From the NCBI GenBank assembly GCA_035264885.1, contig DATFPK010000094.1:1-60051 (forward strand): a stretch of 60,051 nucleotides of DNA, read 5' to 3'. The DNA comes from DATFPK01 sp035264885 (lineage in GTDB: Bacteria > Actinomycetota > Thermoleophilia > Solirubrobacterales > 70-9). Each line of letters starts with the position of its first letter. Position 1 is the first letter of the stretch. The notes beneath the pieces are model-generated. The model ran no database searches and was not told where the DNA came from. It was given only the letters and a program-made list of their open reading frames with translations. Shown here one piece after another: positions 15,240 through 23,355 of this stretch. The position numbers were made by a program, and so were the translations under genes.

Positions 15240-16750
15240 CCCTCGGCTCGGGCCGCCGCCATCTCGCCGGCCGGAGTGGCGGCGCCGAGCCCGATCGAGT
15301 CCTCGTCGGCGCTCGCCGCCAGGCGGTGGCTGCCGCGGATCAGCGTCGCCGCGACGACGGCGCCGGCGAGCGCCACGGCGGCGGAGAGCCGCATCGAGGA
15401 GGCGAGGGCGCCGATGAAGGACTCCCTCCCCGCCTGCCCCGCGACCCCGGCCGGACTCAACGCGTCGGCACCCGCCTCGGCCTGGAAGAGGGCGCCGGTG
15501 GCGGCGACCCCGAAGGTACCGCCGACCATCCGGAACATCGAGAGGATCCCGGACGCTATGCCGGCCTTGGCCGGGGCGACGGCGTTCATGGCCGCGGCCG
15601 ACATCGGGGACATCGTCATCGCGATTCCGATTCCCATCAGGACGAAGGGCACCCACAGGTCGGCGAACGTGGTGCCCAGGTCGATCGTCGTGAAGTCGGC
15701 GAGGGCCAGGGTGACGAGGCTGAGGCCGATCGTGATCGGCCAGCGGGGGCCGATCCGGTCCGCGAGCCTGCCGGAGAGCGGCGCGACGACCATGATCACG
15801 AGCGTCGTCGGCAGGAAGCGCAGACCGGCCTCGAGCGGCGTGAACCCGAGGATGTTCTGCATGTAGAGCGTCAGGAAGAAGAACATCCCGAGCATCGCGA
15901 AGGAGACGATGAAGGCGACCGTCACGGCGCCGATGAAGTTACGGCTGGCGAACAGCGAGAACTCGACCATCGGCGCGTGGATCCGCAGCTCGACCATGAC
16001 GAAGGCGGCGAGGAGGACGACCGAGCCGACCAGCATCGCCACGATCTCCGCTGAGCCCCACCCCCAGGAGTTGCCCTCGACCAGGGCGAGGACGAGCGCG
16101 GTGAGGCCGGCGGTCAGCAGGGCCACGCCGGGCAGGTCCACGTCGCGCCCGACCGTCTCGTCGCGCGACTCGCGGACCGCGAACAGGGCCGCGAACACCG
16201 CGCCGGCTCCCACCGGAAGGTTCATGTAGAAGATCGCCCGCCAGGAGACGTGCTCGACCAGGAAGCCGCCGACGACCGGTCCGATCGCCAGGGCGAGGGC
16301 GGAGACGCCGGCCCAGGTGCCGATCGCCTTCCCGCGCTCGTGGGCGGGGAACGCATCGGTGATGATCGAGAGGGTGCCGGGCATCATGAAGGCGGCGCCG
16401 ACGCCCTGGACCACGCGGCTGAGGACGAGGGAGGTCGTGTCGGGCGCCAGGCCCGCGGTCGCCGAGGCGATAGTGAAGAGGATGACCCCGCCGAGGAACA
16501 TCCGGCGACGGCCGAAGATGTCCCCCAGCCGGCCTCCAGTGGCGAGCAGGACCGCGAAGGACAGGGTGTAGCCGTTCACGGTCCACTCGAGACCCTGGAT
16601 CGAGGCGCCGAGGTCGCTCTGGATGGAGGGCAGCGCGACGTTCACGACGGTGTTGTCGAGCATGATCATGAACAGCGCGAAGCACATCGCGCCGAGCGTC
16701 CACCACTTGCGGTTGGCGTCGTTGATCAGCCGGGCCTGATGCCGCCTCAC
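15236..16750 (-). CDS. MFS multidrug efflux transporter (DHA2/EmrB-QacA type)
   Basis: Membrane protein of 504 residues with about 14 transmembrane segments, the drug:proton antiporter-2 layout. Helix 1 contains LDNTVVNVALPSI (motif D1), helix 4-5 has the antiporter motif C region (GPVVGGFLVEHVSWRAIFYMNLPVG split over helices 5-6) and RLGDIFGRRR is motif A. It probably exports hydrophobic drugs. GTG start overlaps the stop of the MarR regulator (GTGA), so regulator and pump form one operon, the usual arrangement for MarR-controlled efflux. Confidence 0.93.
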   Translation of the reverse strand: MRRHQARLINDANRKWWTLGAMCFALFMIMLDNTVVNVALPSIQSDLGASIQGLEWTVNGYTLSFAVLLATGGRLGDIFGRRRMFLGGVILFTIASATAGLAPDTTSLVLSRVVQGVGAAFMMPGTLSIITDAFPAHERGKAIGTWAGVSALALAIGPVVGGFLVEHVSWRAIFYMNLPVGAGAVFAALFAVRESRDETVGRDVDLPGVALLTAGLTALVLALVEGNSWGWGSAEIVAMLVGSVVLLAAFVMVELRIHAPMVEFSLFASRNFIGAVTVAFIVSFAMLGMFFFLTLYMQNILGFTPLEAGLRFLPTTLVIMVVAPLSGRLADRIGPRWPITIGLSLVTLALADFTTIDLGTTFADLWVPFVLMGIGIAMTMSPMSAAAMNAVAPAKAGIASGILSMFRMVGGTFGVAATGALFQAEAGADALSPAGVAGQAGRESFIGALASSMRLSAAVALAGAVVAATLIRGSHRLAASADEDSIGLGAATPAGEMAAARAEG

Positions 16751-17241
16751 CGCGCACCCCCGAGCTGCCGGTATGCGGCGTCGACCTCGGGAAGACCGAG
16801 CAGCGCCTCGAGCGCTCCATCGAGCTTGCGCCGCTGGTCCTCGTCGAGCGCGTTGACGAAGTCCTCCAGGGCCGCGGTGCGCCGGGCGACGAGCTCGTGG
16901 ACCAGCCTGGCGCCCTTCCGGGTGATCGCGATCCGGCGGACACGCCGGTCCTTGGCGTCCTCCGCCCGCGTGACGAGGCGCTTCTTGACCAGCGCCTCGA
17001 TCGCGCGGCTCGCCGTCGGCATCGAGGCGCCGATCTCTGCGGCGAGCTCCGAACCGGGCCGGGGACCGTCGTCCTCGCCGCGCCCGAGCGCCGCGAGGAC
17101 CTTGATCTGGGTCATCGTCAGGCCGCTTTCCTCGATCGCCTCGAGCAGCGACCCGTTCCGGACCGTGGTCGAGAACAGGACCGCGGCGAACCGCATTGCG
17201 GTGTCGGAGGTCGGTACCGATGTGGCCGAGCTTGGTTGCAC
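16747..17241 (-). CDS. MarR family transcriptional regulator
   Basis: Winged-helix regulator of 164 residues from the chosen start. Helix-turn-helix region LAAEIGASMPTASRAIEALVKKRLVTR is followed by the wing DAKDRRVRRIAIT. GTG at 17241 was chosen because the candidate operator lies just upstream of it; TTG at 17283 would put the operator inside the gene, and ATG at 17196 is also possible. No good ribosome binding site is visible for any of them. It should repress itself and the MFS pump until a ligand binds. Confidence 0.85.
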   Translation of the reverse strand: MQPSSATSVPTSDTAMRFAAVLFSTTVRNGSLLEAIEESGLTMTQIKVLAALGRGEDDGPRPGSELAAEIGASMPTASRAIEALVKKRLVTRAEDAKDRRVRRIAITRKGARLVHELVARRTAALEDFVNALDEDQRRKLDGALEALLGLPEVDAAYRQLGGAR

Positions 17242-17245
17242 TGAG

Positions 17246-17256
17246 GCAATTATTGC
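17246..17256. promoter_or_regulatory. Candidate MarR operator (GCAATTATTGC)
   Basis: Inverted repeat GCAAT-T-ATTGC in an AT-rich island just upstream of the MarR start at 17241, in otherwise very GC-rich DNA. Known MarR sites are AT-rich palindromes containing TTGC/GCAA, so self-regulation at this site is likely. Confidence 0.5.
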
Positions 17257-17314
17257 AGGATCACAATGGATGCCCAGGCGCAACCAGTGCGACCCTTCGT
17301 CACACTCGCCCGTC

Positions 17315-17354
17315 CGGACGACTCTTTCCTCGCATAGGAGGGAAAAGTCGTCCG
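17315..17354. terminator. Long imperfect hairpin after the alpha/beta hydrolase gene
   Basis: Two 17-base arms (17315-17331 and 17338-17354), starting CGGACGACT and ending AGTCGTCCG, pair with two mismatches around a 6-base loop. It lies 6 bases past the hydrolase stop and separates that gene from marR. There is no T-tract after it, so it may act as a stem-only terminator. Confidence 0.55.
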
Positions 17355-17360
17355 CTGGCG

Positions 17361-18281
17361 CTAGCGCGCGGTGGCGAGGTGGCGCAAACGCGTGTAGTCG
17401 ACGGCAGCGGGCTCGGTCGACTCGATGAAGTCGCGGAGCAGGCCGGCGAAGCGGAGGGGCTCGTCGCGGTGCGGGAAGTGGCCCGACTGGGGGAAGACCT
17501 CGAGGCGGTTGCCGGGGATCAGCTCGTGTGCCTCGCGTCCGTGCTTGACCGGGATGATCCGGTCGCGCTCGCCCCAGACGATCAGGCTCGGGCCCTCGCC
17601 GGCCAGGTAGAGGCGGTCGCGGGCGTCGACTCGCTGACCTTCGAGGTCGACGCTGGCGCGGAGGGTGTGGACGAAGGCCTTCATCGCCTCGGTGTCGGCG
17701 AGGCTGGCGAAGCCGCGGGCGACCTCCTCGAGGTCGGTGCCGGGCTGGAGGCCGACCCTGCCGAGCAGATGCCCGACGTTGCGGCCGAGCCCCAGCACCC
17801 CCGCCTTGGTCATCCAGGGGATCACCAACTCGGATCCGGGGAGGGTCGCGGCGCGGAGCATCACGCTGACCTCCGGGCCGAGTCCGCCGCTCGACACCAA
17901 CACCAGCCGCTCGCAGAACTCGGGATGCTGGTAGGCGAGCTGCATCGCGATGCCGCCGCCCAGCGAGTGGCCCACGTAGGTCGCCGAGTCGATCTCGAGC
18001 GCGACCAGAAGGTCGCGGAGCCCGCTTGCGTAGGCGCCCATCGAGTAGTCGCCTCGCGGCTTCGCCGACTGCCCGTGGCCGATCAGGTCCGGGGCGATCA
18101 CGGTGAAGCGCTCGGAGAGCGGCTCGAAGACGCGGTCCCAGGTGTCCGAGCTCGACGTGATGCCGTGGATCAGCAGGATCGCCGGCCCCTCGCCCGCCTT
18201 GCGGTAGGCCACCTGGTGGCCGTGCAGGCGGATCTGCTCCAGCGGATAGGTCGCCGTCGGGTCGGCGAACGGATCAGCCAT
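17361..18281 (-). CDS. Alpha/beta hydrolase
   Basis: Protein of 306 residues with the oxyanion motif LLIHGITSSS, the nucleophile elbow GHSLGGG, the acid in VWGERDRIIP and the His in SGHFPHRDEP. The cap region is short and helical. It could be an esterase, lactonase or C-C hydrolase. It is divergent from bioA (92 bases apart), and the biotin pathway often employs a BioH esterase of this fold; there is however no specific BioH signature, so that role is only a possibility. Ribosome binding site GGAG precedes the ATG at 18281. Confidence 0.85.
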   Translation of the reverse strand: MADPFADPTATYPLEQIRLHGHQVAYRKAGEGPAILLIHGITSSSDTWDRVFEPLSERFTVIAPDLIGHGQSAKPRGDYSMGAYASGLRDLLVALEIDSATYVGHSLGGGIAMQLAYQHPEFCERLVLVSSGGLGPEVSVMLRAATLPGSELVIPWMTKAGVLGLGRNVGHLLGRVGLQPGTDLEEVARGFASLADTEAMKAFVHTLRASVDLEGQRVDARDRLYLAGEGPSLIVWGERDRIIPVKHGREAHELIPGNRLEVFPQSGHFPHRDEPLRFAGLLRDFIESTEPAAVDYTRLRHLATAR

Positions 18282-18372
18282 CGGTGCGCTCCGGCATCGG
18301 CCGAAGTGTCCCAGATAGCGGGATCCGCCGCCTCCGATTCCGGCCGGGGCGGGATCTAGTGTCAGGGCCGAG

Positions 18373-19707
18373 TTGTCCTCCCAGCGCCTGGACCGCCGTC
18401 ACCTCTGGCATCCCTTCACCCAGCAGCGTGACTGGTGCGCGGAGGAGCCGCTGGTCATCGAGCGGGCCGAGGGCACGGACCTGATCGACAGCGAGGGGCG
18501 CCGCCTGATCGACGGCGTCTCCTCGCTCTGGTGCAACGTCCACGGGCATCGGCACCCGGGCATCGACACCGCCCTGCGGGAGCAGCTCGACCGGGTCGCC
18601 CACTCGACCATGCTCGGCCTGACCCATCCCGGCGCCGCCGAGCTCGCCGCGCGGCTGGTCGACGTCGCACCATCCGGCTTGAGCCGCGTCTTTTACTCGG
18701 ACTCGGGTTCGACGGCGACCGAGATCGCCCTGAAGATGGCCTTCCAGTACTGGCAGCAGCGGGGTGGGCAGCACGTCCTGCGGACCTCGTTCGTGCACCT
18801 CCGGGACGCGTACCACGGGGACACGATCGGCTCGGTCTCGGTCGGCGGCATCGGCCTCTTCCACGCCACCTACCGGCCGCTCCTCTTCAGCTGCCACGCC
18901 GCCGAGGCCGGGGACTCCGCCGACCTGGAGCGGGTCCTCGCGGCGCACGAGGAGGAGATCGCGGCGGTGATCGTCGAGCCGCTCGTCCAGGGCGCCGCCG
19001 GGATCCTGGTCCATCCGCCGGGCTACCTGCGCGAGGTCCGCGAGCTCTGCGACCGCCACGGCGTCCTGCTGATCTGCGACGAGGTGGCGACCGGCTTCGG
19101 CCGGACCGGCACGATGTTCGCCTGCGAACAGGAGGGCGTCTCCCCCGACCTGCTCTGTGTCGCCAAGGGCCTGACCGGTGGCTACCTGCCGCTTGCCGCC
19201 ACGCTGGCCTCCGAGGAGGTCTACGAGGGCTTCCTCGGGGCCCACGAGGATTACCGGACCTTCTTCCACGGCCACACCTACACCGGCAACCCCCTCGCCT
19301 GCGCCGCGGCCCTGGCGAACCTCGAGGCGTTCGAGCGGGAGCGGACGCTGGTTCGGCTGCAGCCGAAGATCCGGCTGCTCGGCGAGCTGCTGGCCGAGGT
19401 GGCGGAGATGCCCCAGGTCGCCGAGGTCCGCGGCCGCGGCTTCATGGCGGGGGTCGACCTCGGGGACCGAGAGCCCACCCAGCGCCTCGGGCACCGGGTG
19501 GTGCTCGAGGCGCGCGAGCGGGGGGCCGTGATCCGCCCGCTCGGCGACACGCTCGTTCTGATGCCACCATTGGCGATCTCCCAGGCCGATCTGCGCCGCC
19601 TGGTCGCGATCACGGCCGAGTCGATCGAGGCGGCCTGCGCCTCACTCGAGCGCCCGGCGGCGCCCGAGCGGGCACCAGTCCTGGCCGAGCTGCCCCGCGC
19701 CGCCTAG
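18373..19707 (+). CDS. bioA: Adenosylmethionine-8-amino-7-oxononanoate aminotransferase
   Basis: Class III PLP aminotransferase of 444 residues converting KAPA to DAPA. HLWHPFTQ near the N-terminus is the BioA signature; also SGSTATEIALKMA, CDEVATGFGRTG and the PLP Lys in VAKGLTGGYLPLA. The start is TTG at 18373; TAGTGT at 18357-18362 lies 10 bases upstream and would give a leaderless transcript. It completes the KAPA-to-biotin steps with bioB, bioF and bioD, from which it is separated by the MFS/MarR operon and the hydrolase gene. Confidence 0.94.
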   Translation: MSSQRLDRRHLWHPFTQQRDWCAEEPLVIERAEGTDLIDSEGRRLIDGVSSLWCNVHGHRHPGIDTALREQLDRVAHSTMLGLTHPGAAELAARLVDVAPSGLSRVFYSDSGSTATEIALKMAFQYWQQRGGQHVLRTSFVHLRDAYHGDTIGSVSVGGIGLFHATYRPLLFSCHAAEAGDSADLERVLAAHEEEIAAVIVEPLVQGAAGILVHPPGYLREVRELCDRHGVLLICDEVATGFGRTGTMFACEQEGVSPDLLCVAKGLTGGYLPLAATLASEEVYEGFLGAHEDYRTFFHGHTYTGNPLACAAALANLEAFERERTLVRLQPKIRLLGELLAEVAEMPQVAEVRGRGFMAGVDLGDREPTQRLGHRVVLEARERGAVIRPLGDTLVLMPPLAISQADLRRLVAITAESIEAACASLERPAAPERAPVLAELPRAA

Positions 19708-19755
19708 ACGGGCGTCGCGTCGAGCCCGGGCGCGGCCGGGCCGATACTGGGTGTG

Positions 19756-20319
19756 ATGAACACCCCGCCGCCCCGTAGTGCGGACGTGAGCGAATCCCTT
19801 GTTGCCCCCGCCCGCGAGGCTCCGCGCGACGCCGATCTCGCCTTCGACGACCTCTACCGCTCCTGCCGCGATGACCTCTTCGCCTACGCATCGGGGTTGC
19901 TGTGCGACGCGGCGGCGGCCGAAGAGGTCACAGCCACGGCATTCGAACGGGCCTTCCGCAGGCGCCGCAGCTTCGACCGGCGCCGCGGTGCGCCGCGGGC
20001 CTGGCTGTTCGGCATCGCCCGCAACGCGGCGCTCGACGAGCTGCGCCGGCGCCGGCGGCTGGCCGAGCTGCCGGAGGAATCGCCGGACCCCTCGGCCGAC
20101 CTCGACGAGGACGCCGACCGCCGCGTGAAGCTCGGGATGGTGAGGTCGGCGTTCGAGAATCTCGGGCCGCGCGACCGCGAGCTGATCTCGCTCAAGTTCT
20201 TCGCCGGCCTCTCGAACCGCGAGATCGCCGATGTCCTCGGCACGAGCGAGTCGAACGCCGGCACGAGGTTGCATCGCACCATCACCAAGCTGAGAAAGGC
20301 GTGCCATGAGACTGCGTGA
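19756..20319 (+). CDS. ECF-type RNA polymerase sigma factor
   Basis: Sigma factor of 187 residues containing only regions 2 and 4. Region 2: FDDLYRSCRDDLFAYASGLL and AEEVTATAFERAFRRR; region 4: LGPRDRELISLKFFAGLSNREIADVLG. A GTG at 19753 directly precedes the ATG chosen; GATACT at 19743-19748 is 7 bases before the ATG, suggesting a leaderless start. The 3' end overlaps the DUF4349 membrane protein gene by 14 bases, the arrangement expected for a sigma/anti-sigma pair. Confidence 0.9.
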   Translation: MNTPPPRSADVSESLVAPAREAPRDADLAFDDLYRSCRDDLFAYASGLLCDAAAAEEVTATAFERAFRRRRSFDRRRGAPRAWLFGIARNAALDELRRRRRLAELPEESPDPSADLDEDADRRVKLGMVRSAFENLGPRDRELISLKFFAGLSNREIADVLGTSESNAGTRLHRTITKLRKACHETA

Positions 20320-21520
20320 GGACGACGCCCTGGACTCCCGGGTGGAACGCGAGCTCGCTGCCCTGGATGCCGCGATGGCGGGGGACGGGGTCGACCCCGA
20401 CCTGGCCGACCTGGCCGAGCTGGCCGCGGCGCTGGCCGAGATGCGCGAGACCCCCTCCGCGAAGTTCGCGGCCGAGCTCGACTCCCGCGCCGCCGCCGGG
20501 TTCACCCGCCGGCGCGAGGGGGCGGACCTCTGGCGGCGGTTCCGCGCCGCCCCGCTCCACCGGCGACTGATGCCGGCCGGTGCCGCCGCACTTGCCGCGA
20601 TCGTCGTCGCCACCGCGGTCGTCTCATCCCGTGGCGGCCAGGACGACGTCGGCTTCGATGCCTCCGGCGGGGCCGGAGGCACCACGATCGAACCCGCTCC
20701 GCAGCCGGCTCCGGTCCTCGACGAGAGCTCTGGGTCGCCCGGGATCAGGCGCGATCAGGCGTCGGCCGCCGTCGGAGAAGTAAGGCTCAAGGGCACGGTC
20801 GGCAACGCCGGCCCCTTCGCCTCCGGCGAGCGCCGCCGCTTCGTCGAGCGCTCCGCCGAGCTGACGCTCGGCACCGAGCCCGAGCAGGTGCAGCGGGTCG
20901 CCGACGACGTCTTCGGCGCCGTCGGCCGCTACGGCGGGATCGTCCTTTCTTCCTCGATCGAGGATGGGCCGGAGGGTCAGGCCGGCGCCCAGTTCACGCT
21001 TCTGATCCCCAGCCCCAGGCTCGACGCGGCGCTCGCCGACCTCTCGCAGATCGCCGAGGTGCGCTCGCGGCAGGAGAACGCCCAGGACATCACGGCGCCG
21101 GTGGTGAGCGCGCGGGAGCGGCTCCGCGAGGCGCGAGCCGAGGTCGAGGGGCTGCTGAAGCAGCTCGCCGCCGCCGACACGGACGAGGAGCGGGCCGCGG
21201 TCAAGGCACAGCTCCGCTTCCAGCGCCGGCGGGTGGCGGGGCTGCGGGCAACGAAGAACGGCCTCGAGCGCCGCGCCAATCTCTCCCGGGTCTCGCTCGA
21301 AGTCGTGACCGGCGACGCGGTGAGCTTCGGCGCCGACGAGGGCGGCGCCTGGACGATCGGCGACGCCATCGACGACGCCGGCCGCGTCCTCGCCGTCGCC
21401 GCCGGCGTCACTCTGGTCGGCCTGGCGGTGCTGGCCCCGATCGCGCTGTTGGCGGCCCTGGCGCTGCTCGGCCGACGGGCCTGGGTGCGGCAGGGGCGCG
21501 AGCGGGCGCTCGAGGGCTGA
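20306..21520 (+). CDS. Membrane protein with anti-sigma-like N-terminus and DUF4349 domain
   Basis: Protein of 404 residues. Residues 1-85 are acidic and helical like the cytoplasmic part of an anti-sigma factor, but no zinc-binding HxxxCxxC is present. A membrane segment follows (LMPAGAAALAAIVVATAVVSS, about 91-111), then an external Gly/Pro linker, a beta-strand domain and a coiled coil (ARERLREARAEVEGLLKQLAAAD), which together form the DUF4349 unit. A second membrane segment (VLAVAAGVTLVGLAVLAPIALLAALALLG) is near the C-terminus. The overlap with the ECF sigma gene suggests that it holds the sigma factor until an envelope signal is sensed. Confidence 0.8.
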   Translation: MRLREDDALDSRVERELAALDAAMAGDGVDPDLADLAELAAALAEMRETPSAKFAAELDSRAAAGFTRRREGADLWRRFRAAPLHRRLMPAGAAALAAIVVATAVVSSRGGQDDVGFDASGGAGGTTIEPAPQPAPVLDESSGSPGIRRDQASAAVGEVRLKGTVGNAGPFASGERRRFVERSAELTLGTEPEQVQRVADDVFGAVGRYGGIVLSSSIEDGPEGQAGAQFTLLIPSPRLDAALADLSQIAEVRSRQENAQDITAPVVSARERLREARAEVEGLLKQLAAADTDEERAAVKAQLRFQRRRVAGLRATKNGLERRANLSRVSLEVVTGDAVSFGADEGGAWTIGDAIDDAGRVLAVAAGVTLVGLAVLAPIALLAALALLGRRAWVRQGRERALEG

Positions 21521-21522
21521 GC

Positions 21523-21702
21523 TCAGCCCTGGTAGGGCTCGAAGTCGGCCTTGCGGGCCCCGCAGACGGGGCAGAACCAGTCGCTCGGGATGTCCTCGAA
21601 ACCGGTGCCCGGTGGGACCCCGCCGTCCGGGTCCCCCTCGGCCGGGTCGTAGATGAACCCACAGGAGGTGCAGACGTAGAGCTGGGCGGAGGCCGCTTCC
21701 AT
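21523..21702 (-). CDS. Rubredoxin
   Basis: Small iron protein of 59 residues with the two CxxC knuckles CTSCGFIYDP (11-20) and CPVCGARKADF (44-54), and the typical PPGTGFEDIPSDWFCP loop. It carries single electrons in the cytosol, for example to alkane hydroxylases or peroxide-reducing enzymes; none is adjacent. The start ATG at 21702 was chosen because a longer open frame upstream overlaps the divergent Nudix gene. TAGTGT is 10 bases upstream of the ATG. Confidence 0.93.
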   Translation of the reverse strand: MEAASAQLYVCTSCGFIYDPAEGDPDGGVPPGTGFEDIPSDWFCPVCGARKADFEPYQG

Positions 21703-21742
21703 CGCGGGCGGCACACTACAGAGCAGGGGTAGGGTTCCGGCG

Positions 21743-22390
21743 GTGAGCCGACCCGAGCCCGGACCGGCCGAAGCGCTCAACGCGGGCCCGCCCTCGGAGC
21801 CGCGCCCGGCCGCCTCGGTCATCCTGCTCCGGCGCGGCGGCCGCCACCGCGACCGAGCCCTCGAGGTGCTGCTCCTGCGCCGCGCCGACGGCGCCGCCTT
21901 CATGCCGGGCGTCTGGGTCTTCCCCGGCGGGGCGGTCGACCCCACGGACGGCGAGGGGGAGGCGGCGCTGCGCGCCTGCGCGGTCCGCGAGCTGGCCGAG
22001 GAGGCCGGCATCGAGCTCGGAGGGTCGGAGGAGCTGGTCCTCTTCTCGCGCTGGATCACGCCGGAGATGGTCAGGACCCGGTTCGACGCCTCGTTCTTCC
22101 TCGCCCTCGCCCCGCCCCACACCCCGCCGCGGCCGGACGGCGTCGAGACCACCGAGGCGGGCTGGTTCGAGCCGCGGGCGGCGCTCGACGCGCATTCCCG
22201 CGGCGAGTTCTCGCTCGTCTTCCCGACGATCAAGCAACTCGAGGAGCTGACGCCCTTCCGGACTTCCGCCGAAGCGCTCGAGGCGGCGCGGTCGAGGGAG
22301 GTTGGGCCGATCCTCCCAAAGGTCGTCGGCGGCGAGGACGACCGGCGCGTGGTTCTTCCCGGCGACCCGGATTACCCTTCGGGCTCGTGA
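21743..22390 (+). CDS. Nudix hydrolase
   Basis: Protein of 215 residues with the Nudix box spread over GGAVDPTDGEGEAALRACAVRELAEEAGIEL (core RELAEEAG at about 89-96); the loop within the box is longer than usual, as in the NUDT7/NUDT19 CoA-diphosphatase group. A role in hydrolysing CoA esters would fit the many acyl-CoA enzymes nearby but is inferred. GTG start at 21743; TAGGGT is 7 bases upstream. Stop overlaps the next gene (GTGA). Confidence 0.87.
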   Translation: MSRPEPGPAEALNAGPPSEPRPAASVILLRRGGRHRDRALEVLLLRRADGAAFMPGVWVFPGGAVDPTDGEGEAALRACAVRELAEEAGIELGGSEELVLFSRWITPEMVRTRFDASFFLALAPPHTPPRPDGVETTEAGWFEPRAALDAHSRGEFSLVFPTIKQLEELTPFRTSAEALEAARSREVGPILPKVVGGEDDRRVVLPGDPDYPSGS

Positions 22391-23355
22391 CGGCAAGCCT
22401 GCCCCGCCACGTCCAGGACGTCTTCCACCGCTTCGTCACGACGGAGTACGTGACCGTCGACCGTCACGGGCAGCCGATCGTCTGGCCGGTGACACCGTAC
22501 TACCGTCCCGGGGACGAGACGATCGACGTGACGACCGGCGTCGGCTATCCCAAGAAGGCGCTCGACGCCCGCCACCACCCGAGCGTCGCCCTGCTCTTCT
22601 CGGAGCCGAAGGGCTCGGGGATCGCCAGCGGCATCCGGGTTCTCGTCCAGGGCACGGCGGAGGTGGACGACCGCGACCTGGCGGCCAACAGGGAGCGTTA
22701 CGCACGCGAGGTACGCGAGAAGCTGCCGGTGACCGAGAGGGAGCAGCCGCCGCGACTCCTCAGGGGCCTCCTCAAGTGGTACGACGAGCGGATCTACGTC
22801 AAGGTGCGTCCGGAGCGGGTGTTCGCCTGGCCGGGCGGCGGCGACGCCGGTGCGGCGGAGATCCACGACGCCCGCCTCGAGGAGGTGCGCTCGGGTCACA
22901 TCGAGGAGCCCGAGGCGGAACGACCGCCCGCCGCGGGCGGCGCCGTCGAGTGGGACGAGCGCGTGGATGCACTCGGCGGACGCCACCCTGCGGCCGTCCT
23001 CGCCTGGGTCGCCCCCGACGGGTTCCCGCTCGCCGCACGGGTGGGTGTCTCCAGCGACCCAGAGGCGCGGCGGGTGCGGATCGGCTCCCTGCCGGAGGAC
23101 CTGCCGGTGCTCGAGGGGCGGGCCTGCCTCACGGCGCACGACCACGCTCCGGATTTCAGCTGGCGGGAGAACTTCCAGCTCCGCGGCGACCTGACCCGAG
23201 ACGGGGACGGGTGGAGCCTCGTGCCGAGAAAGCTGCTCGGCGGGCTCGAGCTGCCGCGGGAGAGCGGGTTCGCGCGGATGCGGCGGGGCCTCTCCTATAC
23301 CCGCCGGTACCGGGCGCGGCGCCGGCAGGTGCTGGCCGAGCGCGAGCGGGGCTAG
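22387..23355 (+). CDS. Pyridoxamine 5'-phosphate oxidase-like split-barrel protein (FMN or F420 binding)
   Basis: Protein of 322 residues. The first 150 residues form a split barrel: VTTEYVTVDRHGQPIVWPVTPYY, then YPKKALDARHHPSVALLFSEP, as in FMN/F420-binding PNPOx relatives. A second, more divergent copy appears to follow (AVLAWVAPDGFPLAARVGVSSD), giving a duplicated layout. The reaction is unknown. GTG start overlaps the Nudix stop; stop shares CTAG with the convergent gene of the MCE operon. Confidence 0.75.
   Translation: MTASLPRHVQDVFHRFVTTEYVTVDRHGQPIVWPVTPYYRPGDETIDVTTGVGYPKKALDARHHPSVALLFSEPKGSGIASGIRVLVQGTAEVDDRDLAANRERYAREVREKLPVTEREQPPRLLRGLLKWYDERIYVKVRPERVFAWPGGGDAGAAEIHDARLEEVRSGHIEEPEAERPPAAGGAVEWDERVDALGGRHPAAVLAWVAPDGFPLAARVGVSSDPEARRVRIGSLPEDLPVLEGRACLTAHDHAPDFSWRENFQLRGDLTRDGDGWSLVPRKLLGGLELPRESGFARMRRGLSYTRRYRARRRQVLAERERG

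Noticed and set aside
21727..21742. GGGTAG 10 bases before the Nudix start as a stress promoter
   Set aside because: No GNNT box at 15-16 bases upstream; the overlapping TAGGGT is an equally good housekeeping -10 box.
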